NCBI GenBank assembly: GCA_050184225.1
Contig: JBFXAN010000108.1
Location: 1-22,203, forward strand
Reading direction: 5' to 3'
Source: JBFXAN01 sp050184225
GTDB taxonomy: Bacteria > Chloroflexota > Dehalococcoidia > CAUJGQ01
Length of the DNA: 22,203 bases
Part shown: positions 14,904 to 21,900 of the stretch, one piece after another
How the letters are laid out: each line of letters opens with the position of its first letter
Position numbering within the stretch: the first letter of the stretch is position 1
Notes under the pieces: generated by a model
Told to the model about the DNA's origin: nothing
Seen by the model: the letters and a program-made list of their open reading frames with translations, nothing else
Databases searched by the model: none
Program-made: the position numbers and the translations under genes

Positions 14904-15053
14904 TTGAACCACAGAGACGCAGAGGCGCAGAGGTGAGAATTGTCATGCTGAGCGACGCGAAGCATCTCTCATAGTGAGTCAGTCACATCACGAGATGCTT
15001 CGTCGCCGCGCTCCTCACATGACATGAAAAACCTCTGTGTCTCTGTGGTTCAA
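14904..15053. repeat. nested inverted-repeat element (MITE/REP-like), 150 bp
   Basis: The outer arms TTGAACCACAGAGACGCAGAGG (14904-14925) and, inverted, 15032-15053 differ at one of 22 positions. Inside, TGTCATG...GAAGCATCTC (from 14941) faces GAGATGCTTC...CATGACA (from 14992) with small gaps. The two wordings are familiar dispersed repeats in environmental genomes. The rest of the rho to peptidase gap (14891-15219) holds only a promoter. No gene lies inside; the element could fold as one long hairpin behind rho. Confidence 0.75.
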
Positions 15054-15181
15054 CTTGAGACGCTTATTCGGACGGTCGATTTGCTCTGATCCGAGCAGGT
15101 GTTAGACGAGCAATTATAGAAAAATGACAGAAAAATTGCTGAATCTGCGCGGTTCAAAGGGTTCTCACAGCGATCAATATG

Positions 15182-15187
15182 TATAAT
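15182..15187 (+). promoter_or_regulatory. consensus -10 box upstream of LysM/M23 gene
   Basis: TATAAT lies at 15182-15187, 33 bases before the TTG at 15220. No good -35 hexamer is found at the usual spacing. A/T-rich DNA lies upstream (15111-15145). Confidence 0.5.
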
Positions 15188-15219
15188 AGCGCCTAGCGGT
15201 TTCCGGCCGACTGTACTCG

Positions 15220-16743
15220 TTGGGAGGACCAGAGCATATCGGCACGCTCAGCCCGCGTCCGCGCCGTGCGCGTGCGACGCCTTCTAACACCACGTCCTCA
15301 CGTCTACTGATCATAACCAGGTACCTGTCCGACCTGACGTCGCGGCGTGGCATTCTGCACGTCCTGGTCCTGGGCTTGGTTGTCACGGCAGCGATCAGCG
15401 CCGTCGTTCTGCATGAGAGCCACGTTGCCGAACTCGGTGCATCCGTCGCCGGCGACACACTGCTGGCGCCGATCGCGCAGCCGGTCGCGGCAGTGCAGCC
15501 GCCGGCGGCGCCGGAATACGGCAACCCGATCTCGTTCCTGCGCGCGCCGGTCGCGGTCGATGCGGTGAAGAACGAGGCGGTGATCGCCCGCGCGGTGGCC
15601 AATGCCCCGCCCGCCGCTCCACCCGCGACCCGCTCTTCGGTGCCGTCCGCGGCGAATGCCGCCGAATCATCACCGCTCAGTCCGCGGGCAACGCCCGCGC
15701 CGGCTACCGCGCGATCGATTCTGTCGCCCGACCAGACGAGCCTTGGCAACGCGGCATATCAGGATCCTTCCGGGCAATCCGGCGCCACGAATGGCGTCCC
15801 TGCGCAGGCGGCGCCGAGTCCGTCGCCACAACCGACGCCGGCCCCGACCCCGGCGCCGCCGGTGCTGCTGCGCATGCATACGGTGAAACCGGGCGAGTCG
15901 CTGACGTCGATCGGGGCGCAATACGGCGTCAGTGTCGAGTCGCTCCTCGCCAATAACCTCCTCATCCAGAACGGCGATCAGCTCAAGATCGGGCTGCAGA
16001 TCGCCGTGCCGGGCAAGGAGGGCGTGCTCTACTTCGTCAACTACGGCGACACGCTCTCGGAGATCGCCGCGGTGCACGGCGTCGAGACGGACGACATCAT
16101 CGCCTATCAGCCGAATGAGTTACCGAACGCCGACGCGGTGCGCGATGGGCAGTTGATCCTGGTTCCGGGTGGCGCCCGCCCGCGACCAACCCCGGCGCCG
16201 ACGCCGGAGCCGACGCCCACGCCGCCACCCACGCCGGCGCCGACCCCGACACCACCACCCGCACCGGCACCGTCAAATGCGCCCGGCTCGCCGGCGCAAC
16301 CGGCGCCCACGGCACGGCCAGCCGCCACACCGGCCCCGACGGCCGCACCACGGCCGGCGAGTTCGAGCGGGGGATTCATCTGGCCGATCACCGGCAGGAT
16401 CTCGAGCTACTTTGGGCCATCGCACCCGCTTGGCATCGATATCGACCTGTATGGACGGGCGGGGACGCCGATCGTCGCGGCGCGCGGCGGCACCGTCGCC
16501 TTCGCCGGCGGCAACCCGTGCTGCTCCTATGGCTACTACGTCGATATCGATCACGGCGATGGATACAAAACCCGCTACGCCCACTTCCAGGCGCCGCCGC
16601 CGGTCCGGATCGGCCAGCGGGTCGAGCAGGGACAGGTGGTCGGCTATGCCGGTACGACGGGTTATTCGACCGGCGTCCATCTCCACTTCGAGATTCTGCG
16701 CGGCGGCGCGCCCGTGAACCCGTTGGGAATGTTGCCACGCTAA
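15220..16743 (+). CDS. LysM and M23 peptidase envelope protein
   Basis: Up to 507 aa. A basic N-terminus is followed by one membrane span (about 45-64), so the rest lies outside. An Ala/Pro-rich region leads to two LysM peptidoglycan-binding repeats (about 219-264 HTVKPGESLTSIGAQYGV; 270-316 YFVNYGDTLSEIAAVHGV), a Thr-Pro-rich linker (318-382) and an M23 metallopeptidase domain (386-502). Zinc ligands fit His402 and Asp406 (HPLGID) and His489 of HLH; His455 and His487 are the other catalytic histidines. It should cut peptidoglycan cross-links or act in cell separation. The start is uncertain: the TTG at 15220 contains the GGGAGGA that looks like the ribosome-binding site, and no ATG or GTG follows before the membrane span. 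Confidence 0.9.
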   Translation: MGGPEHIGTLSPRPRRARATPSNTTSSRLLIITRYLSDLTSRRGILHVLVLGLVVTAAISAVVLHESHVAELGASVAGDTLLAPIAQPVAAVQPPAAPEYGNPISFLRAPVAVDAVKNEAVIARAVANAPPAAPPATRSSVPSAANAAESSPLSPRATPAPATARSILSPDQTSLGNAAYQDPSGQSGATNGVPAQAAPSPSPQPTPAPTPAPPVLLRMHTVKPGESLTSIGAQYGVSVESLLANNLLIQNGDQLKIGLQIAVPGKEGVLYFVNYGDTLSEIAAVHGVETDDIIAYQPNELPNADAVRDGQLILVPGGARPRPTPAPTPEPTPTPPPTPAPTPTPPPAPAPSNAPGSPAQPAPTARPAATPAPTAAPRPASSSGGFIWPITGRISSYFGPSHPLGIDIDLYGRAGTPIVAARGGTVAFAGGNPCCSYGYYVDIDHGDGYKTRYAHFQAPPPVRIGQRVEQGQVVGYAGTTGYSTGVHLHFEILRGGAPVNPLGMLPR

Positions 16744-16765
16744 CGAGGAGAAAATCGTATCCTGA

Positions 16766-16801
16766 TGAGAGGGGAGCAAGCAGCTCCCCTCTCACGCTTT
16801 T
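16766..16801 (+). terminator. Rho-independent terminator after LysM/M23 gene
   Basis: TGAGAGGGGAGC (16766-16777) pairs perfectly with GCTCCCCTCTCA (16783-16794) around AAGCA; CGC and TTTT (16798-16801) follow. It separates the peptidase gene from the next operon. Confidence 0.8.
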
Positions 16802-16822
16802 CTCCACGGAGCTCCTCGCTCG

Positions 16823-17560
16823 ATGACGGTTGTTCCTGGTCCGGAAGATCAGCGGGACATCGGCACCGGGAATGAGGATAGCACTCGAATGTCCGAACCT
16901 CGCGGCACCCAGGGATCTGCGACGCTGACCAACGATGAGACGCCCGTCGAGGTGGCAGTGGAGGCCGTGGAAACGGTCATTGCCGAACGCCGACGACTCT
17001 GGCGCCGCGAGTATACGGTGCTCCTGGCCGTTGCCTTCCTGCTTTCCGCCTTCGCCTTCGCGGTCTATGTCCTGGGCGCCGATCCATCACACCTGCGCCG
17101 CTACGGCTACCTCGGCGTCTTCCTCGTACCCTTGATCGGCAGCGCGACCTTTATCCTGCCGATGCCCGGCCTGGCGGTGATTGCTACCGGCGGCGCGCTG
17201 CTCGATCCCGTGTTTGGCATCCCCGCCTGGATCGTCGTCGGCCTCCTGGCCGGGCTGGGCGAAGCGATCGGCGAGCTCACCGGCTATGCTGCCGGATATG
17301 GCGGCCGCGCCGTTCTCCAGGAACGGCGCTTCATGGGGCGGTTGGAGGGGTGGATGCAGACGCAGGGAAGTGTGGTGATGTTTACCATGTCCGTGCTGCC
17401 GAACCCCTTCTTCGACGTGGCGGGTGTGATCGCCGGCGCCGTGCGGATGCCGGTCTGGAAGTTCTTTGTGGCCGTCCTGCTTGGCAAGGTGATCAAGTCG
17501 ATGTACGTTGCCGGTGCCGGGGCGCTTGGCCTCACGGTCATTGAGCGCTGGACAGGATGA
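16823..17560 (+). CDS. DedA/VTT-type (SNARE-associated) membrane protein
   Basis: A 245-aa protein. A polar, acidic N-terminus of about 60 residues leads to hydrophobic segments at about 66-86 (LLAVAFLLSAFAFAVYVLG), 95-125, 130-150, 175-200 and 215-238. The VTT pattern is visible in LPMPGLAVIATGGALLDPVFGIPAWIVVGLLAGLGEAIGELTGYAAGYGG and in VLPNPFFDVAGVIAGAVRMPVWKFFVAVLLGKVIKSM, where the Pro- and Gly-rich re-entrant loops lie. DedA/VTT proteins move or scramble lipids, including C55-isoprenyl carrier lipids in bacteria. The 4-base ATGA overlap with ispD, an isoprenoid enzyme, is an attractive but unproven functional link. An internal ATG at 16889 is an alternative start. Confidence 0.85.
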   Translation: MTVVPGPEDQRDIGTGNEDSTRMSEPRGTQGSATLTNDETPVEVAVEAVETVIAERRRLWRREYTVLLAVAFLLSAFAFAVYVLGADPSHLRRYGYLGVFLVPLIGSATFILPMPGLAVIATGGALLDPVFGIPAWIVVGLLAGLGEAIGELTGYAAGYGGRAVLQERRFMGRLEGWMQTQGSVVMFTMSVLPNPFFDVAGVIAGAVRMPVWKFFVAVLLGKVIKSMYVAGAGALGLTVIERWTG

Positions 17561-18294
17561 GGGTTGTGGAGGAGAGCGCCGCCGCGATCGTGCTTGCCGC
17601 CGGCAGCAGCCGGCGCATGGGCCAGGACAAGATCCTGCTGTCGATCGCCGGGCGGCCCCTGCTCGCCTATGCCCTGGATGCATTTGAGACCTGTGACAAG
17701 GTGGACCAGGTGGTGGTGGTGCTCTCCTCGGACAACGCCGCTGACATCCTGCCGCTGCTCTCGGAGTATCCGAAGGTCGTGCGGACCTGCATGGGTGGCC
17801 GGCGGCGGCAGGATTCAGTGCGCGCCGGGTTGCACACGATCGCGCCGCGGGAGTGGGTGGTGGTGCACGACGGCGCCCGGCCGCTGGTCACCCCCGAACT
17901 GATTCAGTCGGGGATCAAAGCGGCGGCGGAAACCGGCGCTGCATCGGCAGCGCTCCCGGTCGTCGAGACCTTGAAGGAAGCCGATAGTCTCAGCATTGTC
18001 CGCAAGACCGTTTCCCGCGACCGGTTGTGGACGGTCCAGACGCCGCAGGTCTTTCGCTATGACCTGCTGCTGCGCGCGCACAACGCCGCGATTGCGGACG
18101 TGACCGACGACTGTGCGCTGGTCGAACAGATCGGCGTCGCCGTCAAACTGTTTCCGGGATCGCGGGCGAATCTCAAAGTGACGACCCCGGAGGACATCGC
18201 GATCGTCGAGGCGATCATCCACGCCCAACACCCACGCCGCCGAACAGCCCCCCGCCATCCGGCCACGAAAAGCCCGAGAACATCACGCGAGTAG
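17557..18294 (+). CDS. ispD: 2-C-methyl-D-erythritol 4-phosphate cytidylyltransferase
   Basis: Joins MEP and CTP to give CDP-ME in the non-mevalonate isoprenoid pathway. Family motifs appear in order in the 245-aa protein: LAAGSSRRMGQDK (13-25, CTP-binding loop), GGRRRQDSVRAGL (80-92), VHDGARP (103-109), TVQTPQVF, TDDCALVE and NLKVTTPEDIAIVEA. The last about 20 residues are a basic extension of no known role. No IspF domain is fused. The stop codon TAG is the first triplet of the large inverted repeat at 18292. Its CTP demand links it loosely to pyrG upstream. Confidence 0.96.
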   Translation: MRVVEESAAAIVLAAGSSRRMGQDKILLSIAGRPLLAYALDAFETCDKVDQVVVVLSSDNAADILPLLSEYPKVVRTCMGGRRRQDSVRAGLHTIAPREWVVVHDGARPLVTPELIQSGIKAAAETGAASAALPVVETLKEADSLSIVRKTVSRDRLWTVQTPQVFRYDLLLRAHNAAIADVTDDCALVEQIGVAVKLFPGSRANLKVTTPEDIAIVEAIIHAQHPRRRTAPRHPATKSPRTSRE

Positions 18295-18380
18295 CCGATA
18301 GTCATTAGCCGTTAGCCGTTAGCCATTAGCGCCTGCCACTCCCTAACGGCTAACGGCTAACGGCTAATGACTATCGGCTA
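18292..18380. repeat. 38-bp near-perfect inverted repeat of TTAGCCG heptamers
   Basis: The left arm 18292-18329 starts TAGCCGATAGTCATTAGCCG and continues with GTTAGCC units. The right arm 18343-18380 is its inverse complement with one mismatch; the loop is 13 bases. The left arm includes the ispD stop codon, and the right arm ends 4 bases before the converging cupredoxin stop. Such a hairpin could terminate or protect both converging transcripts, although there is no T-run. Confidence 0.9.
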
Positions 18381-18384
18381 ACGG

Positions 18385-18741
18385 CTACTCGACGAAAATA
18401 CGGCCGTACATGTCTTCATGGAGGTCGCAGTAGTAGACGTATACGCCGGGATTCCAGAGCGTGATGCTGAAGGTGTAACCGGGTGCGAAGCTGTCAGAGA
18501 CGAACCAGCCGTTCTCGTCGATGACGTCATGCCACTCGCCGGAGTCGTAGTCCTCGTTGACCCAGGTGACGGTCGATCCCGCCGCCACCGCCACATCTGC
18601 GGGTGTGAACTGATTGAACTGCATGCTGACGACCGCTTCCTGTGTCGCCGATGCGGCCGTGCGGTCCATGGCCAGCACGGCGAATGCGCCGACCGCGAGG
18701 GCAACAACAATGGCGATCCCAGCCGAGGAAAGGCGATGCAT
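18385..18741 (-). CDS. secreted cupredoxin (type 1 copper protein)
   Basis: A 118-aa plastocyanin-like protein. A hydrophobic signal or anchor spans residues 7-25 (AGIAIVVALAVGAFAVLAM). The mature beta-sandwich has NQFTPADVAVAAGSTVTWVNED, the usual first strands. Type 1 copper ligands fit His71 (EWHDV), Cys105, His108 and Met111 (YYCDLHEDM). It probably carries electrons at the outer face of the membrane. GGAGG lies 7 bases before the ATG. The gene stands 141 bp downstream of the Pro/Ala-rich secreted protein gene on the same strand. Confidence 0.9.
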   Translation of the reverse strand: MHRLSSAGIAIVVALAVGAFAVLAMDRTAASATQEAVVSMQFNQFTPADVAVAAGSTVTWVNEDYDSGEWHDVIDENGWFVSDSFAPGYTFSITLWNPGVYVYYCDLHEDMYGRIFVE

Positions 18742-18882
18742 GCGCCGGCCTCCAGATGCAAATGTCCTCCCTGGTACGGCGCACGGCTGGCGTGGGATTT
18801 GCGGCTTGGCATTGTGATCGAAAATTGCGAGGCGGCACGGAGCGTGAGACAGGCGCGCAATACACCGGTCGATCGCGCGCGA

Positions 18883-19962
18883 TTAGAGCCTGGCCTCAAT
18901 CCGCTTCAGCAGCAGGTGCAGCCCCAGCGCCGCCGAACCAAGCACACCAAACACCACGGCGAACCAGGACAGATCCAGACCGCCGGTCATTTCGAGGCGT
19001 GCCAGGGTCGGGATGGCAAGGCTCGGCTCCGGCGCCGGGCTGTTGATACGCGGCAGATCCGGGGCAGGTTGCGCCGCATGCACGGTCTGGGAATCAGCCG
19101 GCGCCGCAACCGCCACGTTCGCTGGTTCCTCGCCACCCACGGCCACCGGCACTGCGGGAGCGCTCGAAGCCATCACCGGCGTGATCGTTGCCGGTGGCAC
19201 AACGGCGATCGCGCGCGGGCTCGGGGCAAAGGACACGGGTGATACCTCACGCGGCACGTTCACGGCCGCTCGCACCGGTTCACGCGCGGCGGACGGCGGT
19301 GCTTCGACGACGGTTACCGCGTCAGTCTCGGCGACGGATTCGGGCGATACCGCGGGCGCCGCCTGCGCGGGCTGAGGAGCCGAAAACGTCGGCGCCGCCA
19401 CCACCGGCGCCGGCAGCGCCACCGGCCGTTCCGGAACCGGCTCGTCGAGCGGAACCGTCACGCCGGGAATCCACGCACCGAGATCCTGGGCGGCCGAACG
19501 TTCGACCGACGTGGTGGGTATCTCCTCGACTGCCTCAGCGCTGGTCGTTGCCGGCGGGACGACCGGCGTGGCAACTGGAGTGATCTCCCCAACCTCACGC
19601 CGGTTCTCTGTAGGCTCGCGCGCATCAACCTGCGTGGCCGGAGCAGCGGTGAGCGATGGCTGCGACGCCGGGGTATCCGGCGCGGGAGGCGAGGGCAGCT
19701 GTAACGCCGGTACGTCCATGCTCGGCGTCGGGATGCTGATCGGTAACATCCCGGACGGCGCTGATGCCTTCACCGGCGGCAGGCTCGATACACCAGCCAG
19801 GAGGTTCGCAGACCCCTCAATGGCCGGCACGTCGATCGGGAGTGGGGTAACGGTATCCAGCCCCGTCGCGCTCGGCGCCTGGGCATGTGCCTGCGGCAGC
19901 CCGGCCACCGGTGCTGCTGCGACGGCGATCAGCAACGCCGCGGCGACAAGCGTTCGACGCAT
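18883..19962 (-). CDS. Pro/Ala/Val-rich exported protein with C-terminal membrane anchor
   Basis: A 359-aa protein from the ATG at 19962, with GGAG 7 bases upstream. The longer frame to 20148 adds 62 residues ahead of an evident signal peptide and is not preferred. Residues 1-27 (MRRTLVAAALLIAVAAAPVAG... with AHA cleavage) are the signal. About 300 residues of low-complexity Pro/Ala/Val/Ser follow without recognisable domains. Near the C-terminus LDLSWFAVVFGVLGSAALGLHLLL is a membrane span followed by basic KRIEARL, so the body lies outside. It may be a surface stalk or spacer. The family is not recognised. Confidence 0.7.
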   Translation of the reverse strand: MRRTLVAAALLIAVAAAPVAGLPQAHAQAPSATGLDTVTPLPIDVPAIEGSANLLAGVSSLPPVKASAPSGMLPISIPTPSMDVPALQLPSPPAPDTPASQPSLTAAPATQVDAREPTENRREVGEITPVATPVVPPATTSAEAVEEIPTTSVERSAAQDLGAWIPGVTVPLDEPVPERPVALPAPVVAAPTFSAPQPAQAAPAVSPESVAETDAVTVVEAPPSAAREPVRAAVNVPREVSPVSFAPSPRAIAVVPPATITPVMASSAPAVPVAVGGEEPANVAVAAPADSQTVHAAQPAPDLPRINSPAPEPSLAIPTLARLEMTGGLDLSWFAVVFGVLGSAALGLHLLLKRIEARL

Positions 19963-20158
19963 GGGGGCACTCCTGAATCCACGCTCAATCATACGCGAAA
20001 ATCGCTGCCGCCATCGTACCGTCTCGAACACGTGAGCGGGCAGATCGACCGGACACCGCCGCGCGCGTGCCGGCGATGCTGTGGAGATTATCACCCTGAT
20101 TGCCGCATAGGGGACGGGTACGGGGCCGAATTCGCGATCAATGACCATCAGTTGACTG

Positions 20159-20164
20159 ATTATA
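20159..20164 (-). promoter_or_regulatory. possible -10 box for the exported-protein gene
   Basis: The minus strand reads TATAAT here, about 195 bases before the start at 19962. No good -35 hexamer was seen, so this is weak. Confidence 0.25.
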
Positions 20165-20172
20165 GAGCCAGG

Positions 20173-20931
20173 TCATGGTAGGCCACCACCCATCGCACCG
20201 GCGGCGGACCGCAGGGTTTGGACCACGGGCGCGGTCACCTCCAGATCGGTGACCGCGAAGGATGCGCTGATCATATTCAACGAACGGAGCCGGAACCACG
20301 GATCAGACCAGTCATCGGTCTGACAGCGCACGGTTGCACCCTTTGCCAGCCGCGCCTCGTGGACTGCCGGCGCCCCGGAGAACTGGATCACCTCCGCCTC
20401 GCCCTGTCGAACGCGGACCGACATCAACGGATCGTAGCGGATCATCCCCGGCTCCACCGCGTACGCATCCGGCAGTTCGATTGCCGCAAGGGGCAGCGTC
20501 GAGGCAACCGAAGCGCTCACGTTCTCACCTCCGCTTTCGGTCTGCCTGCGCTGGAGCTCGATGCCGCCGGTAGTGACGGGAAGGCTCCAGATATCGCGGT
20601 AGGCATCCCGCGCCGCGTCGGTCGAAACAACGGCGGCGACGACATAGTTCTTCGGCATCATCGCGAACCGTGCCGCCAGCAACAGCAGCGCCTCGCTGTA
20701 TGGCCCAACCGGAGACTCCGGATACCGCGAGACGATCATCCGCGCATACGGCGGCACCGGTCGGGTCAGCTGCTCCGGCAGCGTTTCGAGCGCGGCGTCA
20801 AGGTCGACCTCGAAGGTGGCCTGGACCACCTCGGCCCGCGGCAGCGTCCAGGGCAACGATGGATAGCTTTCGATGTCTACCGCCGACGCCTCTCCGATCT
20901 GATCCAACGTCTTCAGGCCGGACTGTGGCAT
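20173..20931 (-). CDS. acetoacetate decarboxylase-fold protein lacking catalytic lysine motif
   Basis: A 252-aa protein of the ADC superfamily: ARMIVSRYPESPVGPYSEALLLLAARF (63-89), PKNYVVAAVVSTDAARDAYRDIWSLP (93-118) and DPLMSVRVRQGEAEVIQFSG. In acetoacetate decarboxylase the Schiff-base lysine pair follows the REIWGFP-like segment; here that position reads SLPVTTGG with no lysine. It is therefore unlikely to decarboxylate acetoacetate and may use the same fold for another ligand or reaction. GAGGTG precedes the ATG. It lies 30 bases after the degV-like gene, so the two are probably co-transcribed. Confidence 0.75.
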   Translation of the reverse strand: MPQSGLKTLDQIGEASAVDIESYPSLPWTLPRAEVVQATFEVDLDAALETLPEQLTRPVPPYARMIVSRYPESPVGPYSEALLLLAARFAMMPKNYVVAAVVSTDAARDAYRDIWSLPVTTGGIELQRRQTESGGENVSASVASTLPLAAIELPDAYAVEPGMIRYDPLMSVRVRQGEAEVIQFSGAPAVHEARLAKGATVRCQTDDWSDPWFRLRSLNMISASFAVTDLEVTAPVVQTLRSAAGAMGGGLP

Positions 20932-20961
20932 TCGTTCACCTCACACATACCCACGCGGCCA

Positions 20962-21804
20962 TCAAACCGGCGCGGGACAAAACCCGATGCCAACGGTCCC
21001 CGGTCCGAGATAGGCGCCGACGGTCGGCCCAAGCTCGGTGATCAGCGGCGACCGGCAGCGGATGCGCGCGCTGAGCCGCGCCGCCACCGCCTCGGCCGCT
21101 TCCGGCGCGACGGCGTGTGTGACGACAACGATCTGCTCGCGGCCCGCGTCCATCGCCCGCGCCGCGTGCTCGATCATCAGGTCGTGGGCGCCGTCCACCG
21201 CCGGCGCCTTCGCAACGGCGGTCAACCGTCCGCGCGCGCGCAGCAGCGGGATCGCACCATCCAGTTTGCCCGTCGGCCCCTGACTCAGCGTCGTCACACG
21301 GTCGGCGCGCCGCAACCACTCCAGCGACGCCGGCACCAGATAGGTATCCGCCGCGCCGCTCTGATCCTCGATCCAGCGGACGATCTCCTCCCGCGTGCCC
21401 CCCGCCGTGGCCAGCTCGGCGGCACCGATCGCCAGCGCAGCCTGAGCGGCGAGGCTGCGGCCCGTGTTGACGATGCTGATCTGCAACCCCGGCACCTGCC
21501 GCACCGCCACCTCGGCGGCGACGTAGGTGAAGCTGGACTCCACCGACATCACCAGGCACGCGATCTCGTCGCCCTGCTCCTTCGCCGCCGCAAACGCCTC
21601 GACAAATGCATCCGCCGACGCACCCGTCACACTCGGCGGCCGCGGCGCAGCTTCCAGCCTCCGATAAAACTCCCCACGATCCAGCCCGGTATCGTGCAGG
21701 TTTTCATCGGCGAAGGCAACGGAGAGCGGCGCGATCACAATCCCGAGCCGCTCCGCCACCGCCGGCGGCAGATCAATGGAACTGTCAGTGACGATCGTGA
21801 CCAT
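20962..21804 (-). CDS. DegV-family fatty-acid-binding protein
   Basis: A 280-aa protein from the ATG at 21804 (MVTIVTDSSIDL); the longer start at 21837 adds 11 residues that are not family-like. TDSSIDLPP (6-14) is the DegV opening motif. SVTGASADAFVEAF (58-71) occupies the place of the usual TSQPS fatty-acid contact loop. CLVMSVESSFTYVAA and ISIVNTGRSLAAQAAL match the central motifs, and GPTVGAYLGPGTVGIGF closes the C-terminal domain. DegV/FakB proteins bind single fatty acids, in some species for a fatty-acid kinase; no kinase gene is nearby. It is the first gene of a short minus-strand operon with the ADC-like gene. Confidence 0.92.
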   Translation of the reverse strand: MVTIVTDSSIDLPPAVAERLGIVIAPLSVAFADENLHDTGLDRGEFYRRLEAAPRPPSVTGASADAFVEAFAAAKEQGDEIACLVMSVESSFTYVAAEVAVRQVPGLQISIVNTGRSLAAQAALAIGAAELATAGGTREEIVRWIEDQSGAADTYLVPASLEWLRRADRVTTLSQGPTGKLDGAIPLLRARGRLTAVAKAPAVDGAHDLMIEHAARAMDAGREQIVVVTHAVAPEAAEAVAARLSARIRCRSPLITELGPTVGAYLGPGTVGIGFCPAPV

Positions 21805-21900
21805 CAGGCGTGTACCACCCGGACGCAGCGTTGGCACCGTGCATCGTACTCCATCCGTCGGCGTTCGTGCTTCGGCCCTTCGCGCACGAGCAGTGCGAAG

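Noticed and set aside
13727..14965. 412-aa minus-strand open frame over rho
   Set aside because: Shadow of Rho with typical antisense composition and no ribosome-binding site.
18292..18380. Heptamer repeats considered as a CRISPR-like array
   Set aside because: The units are 7 bp, contiguous and arranged as one palindrome; there are no spacers and no cas genes.
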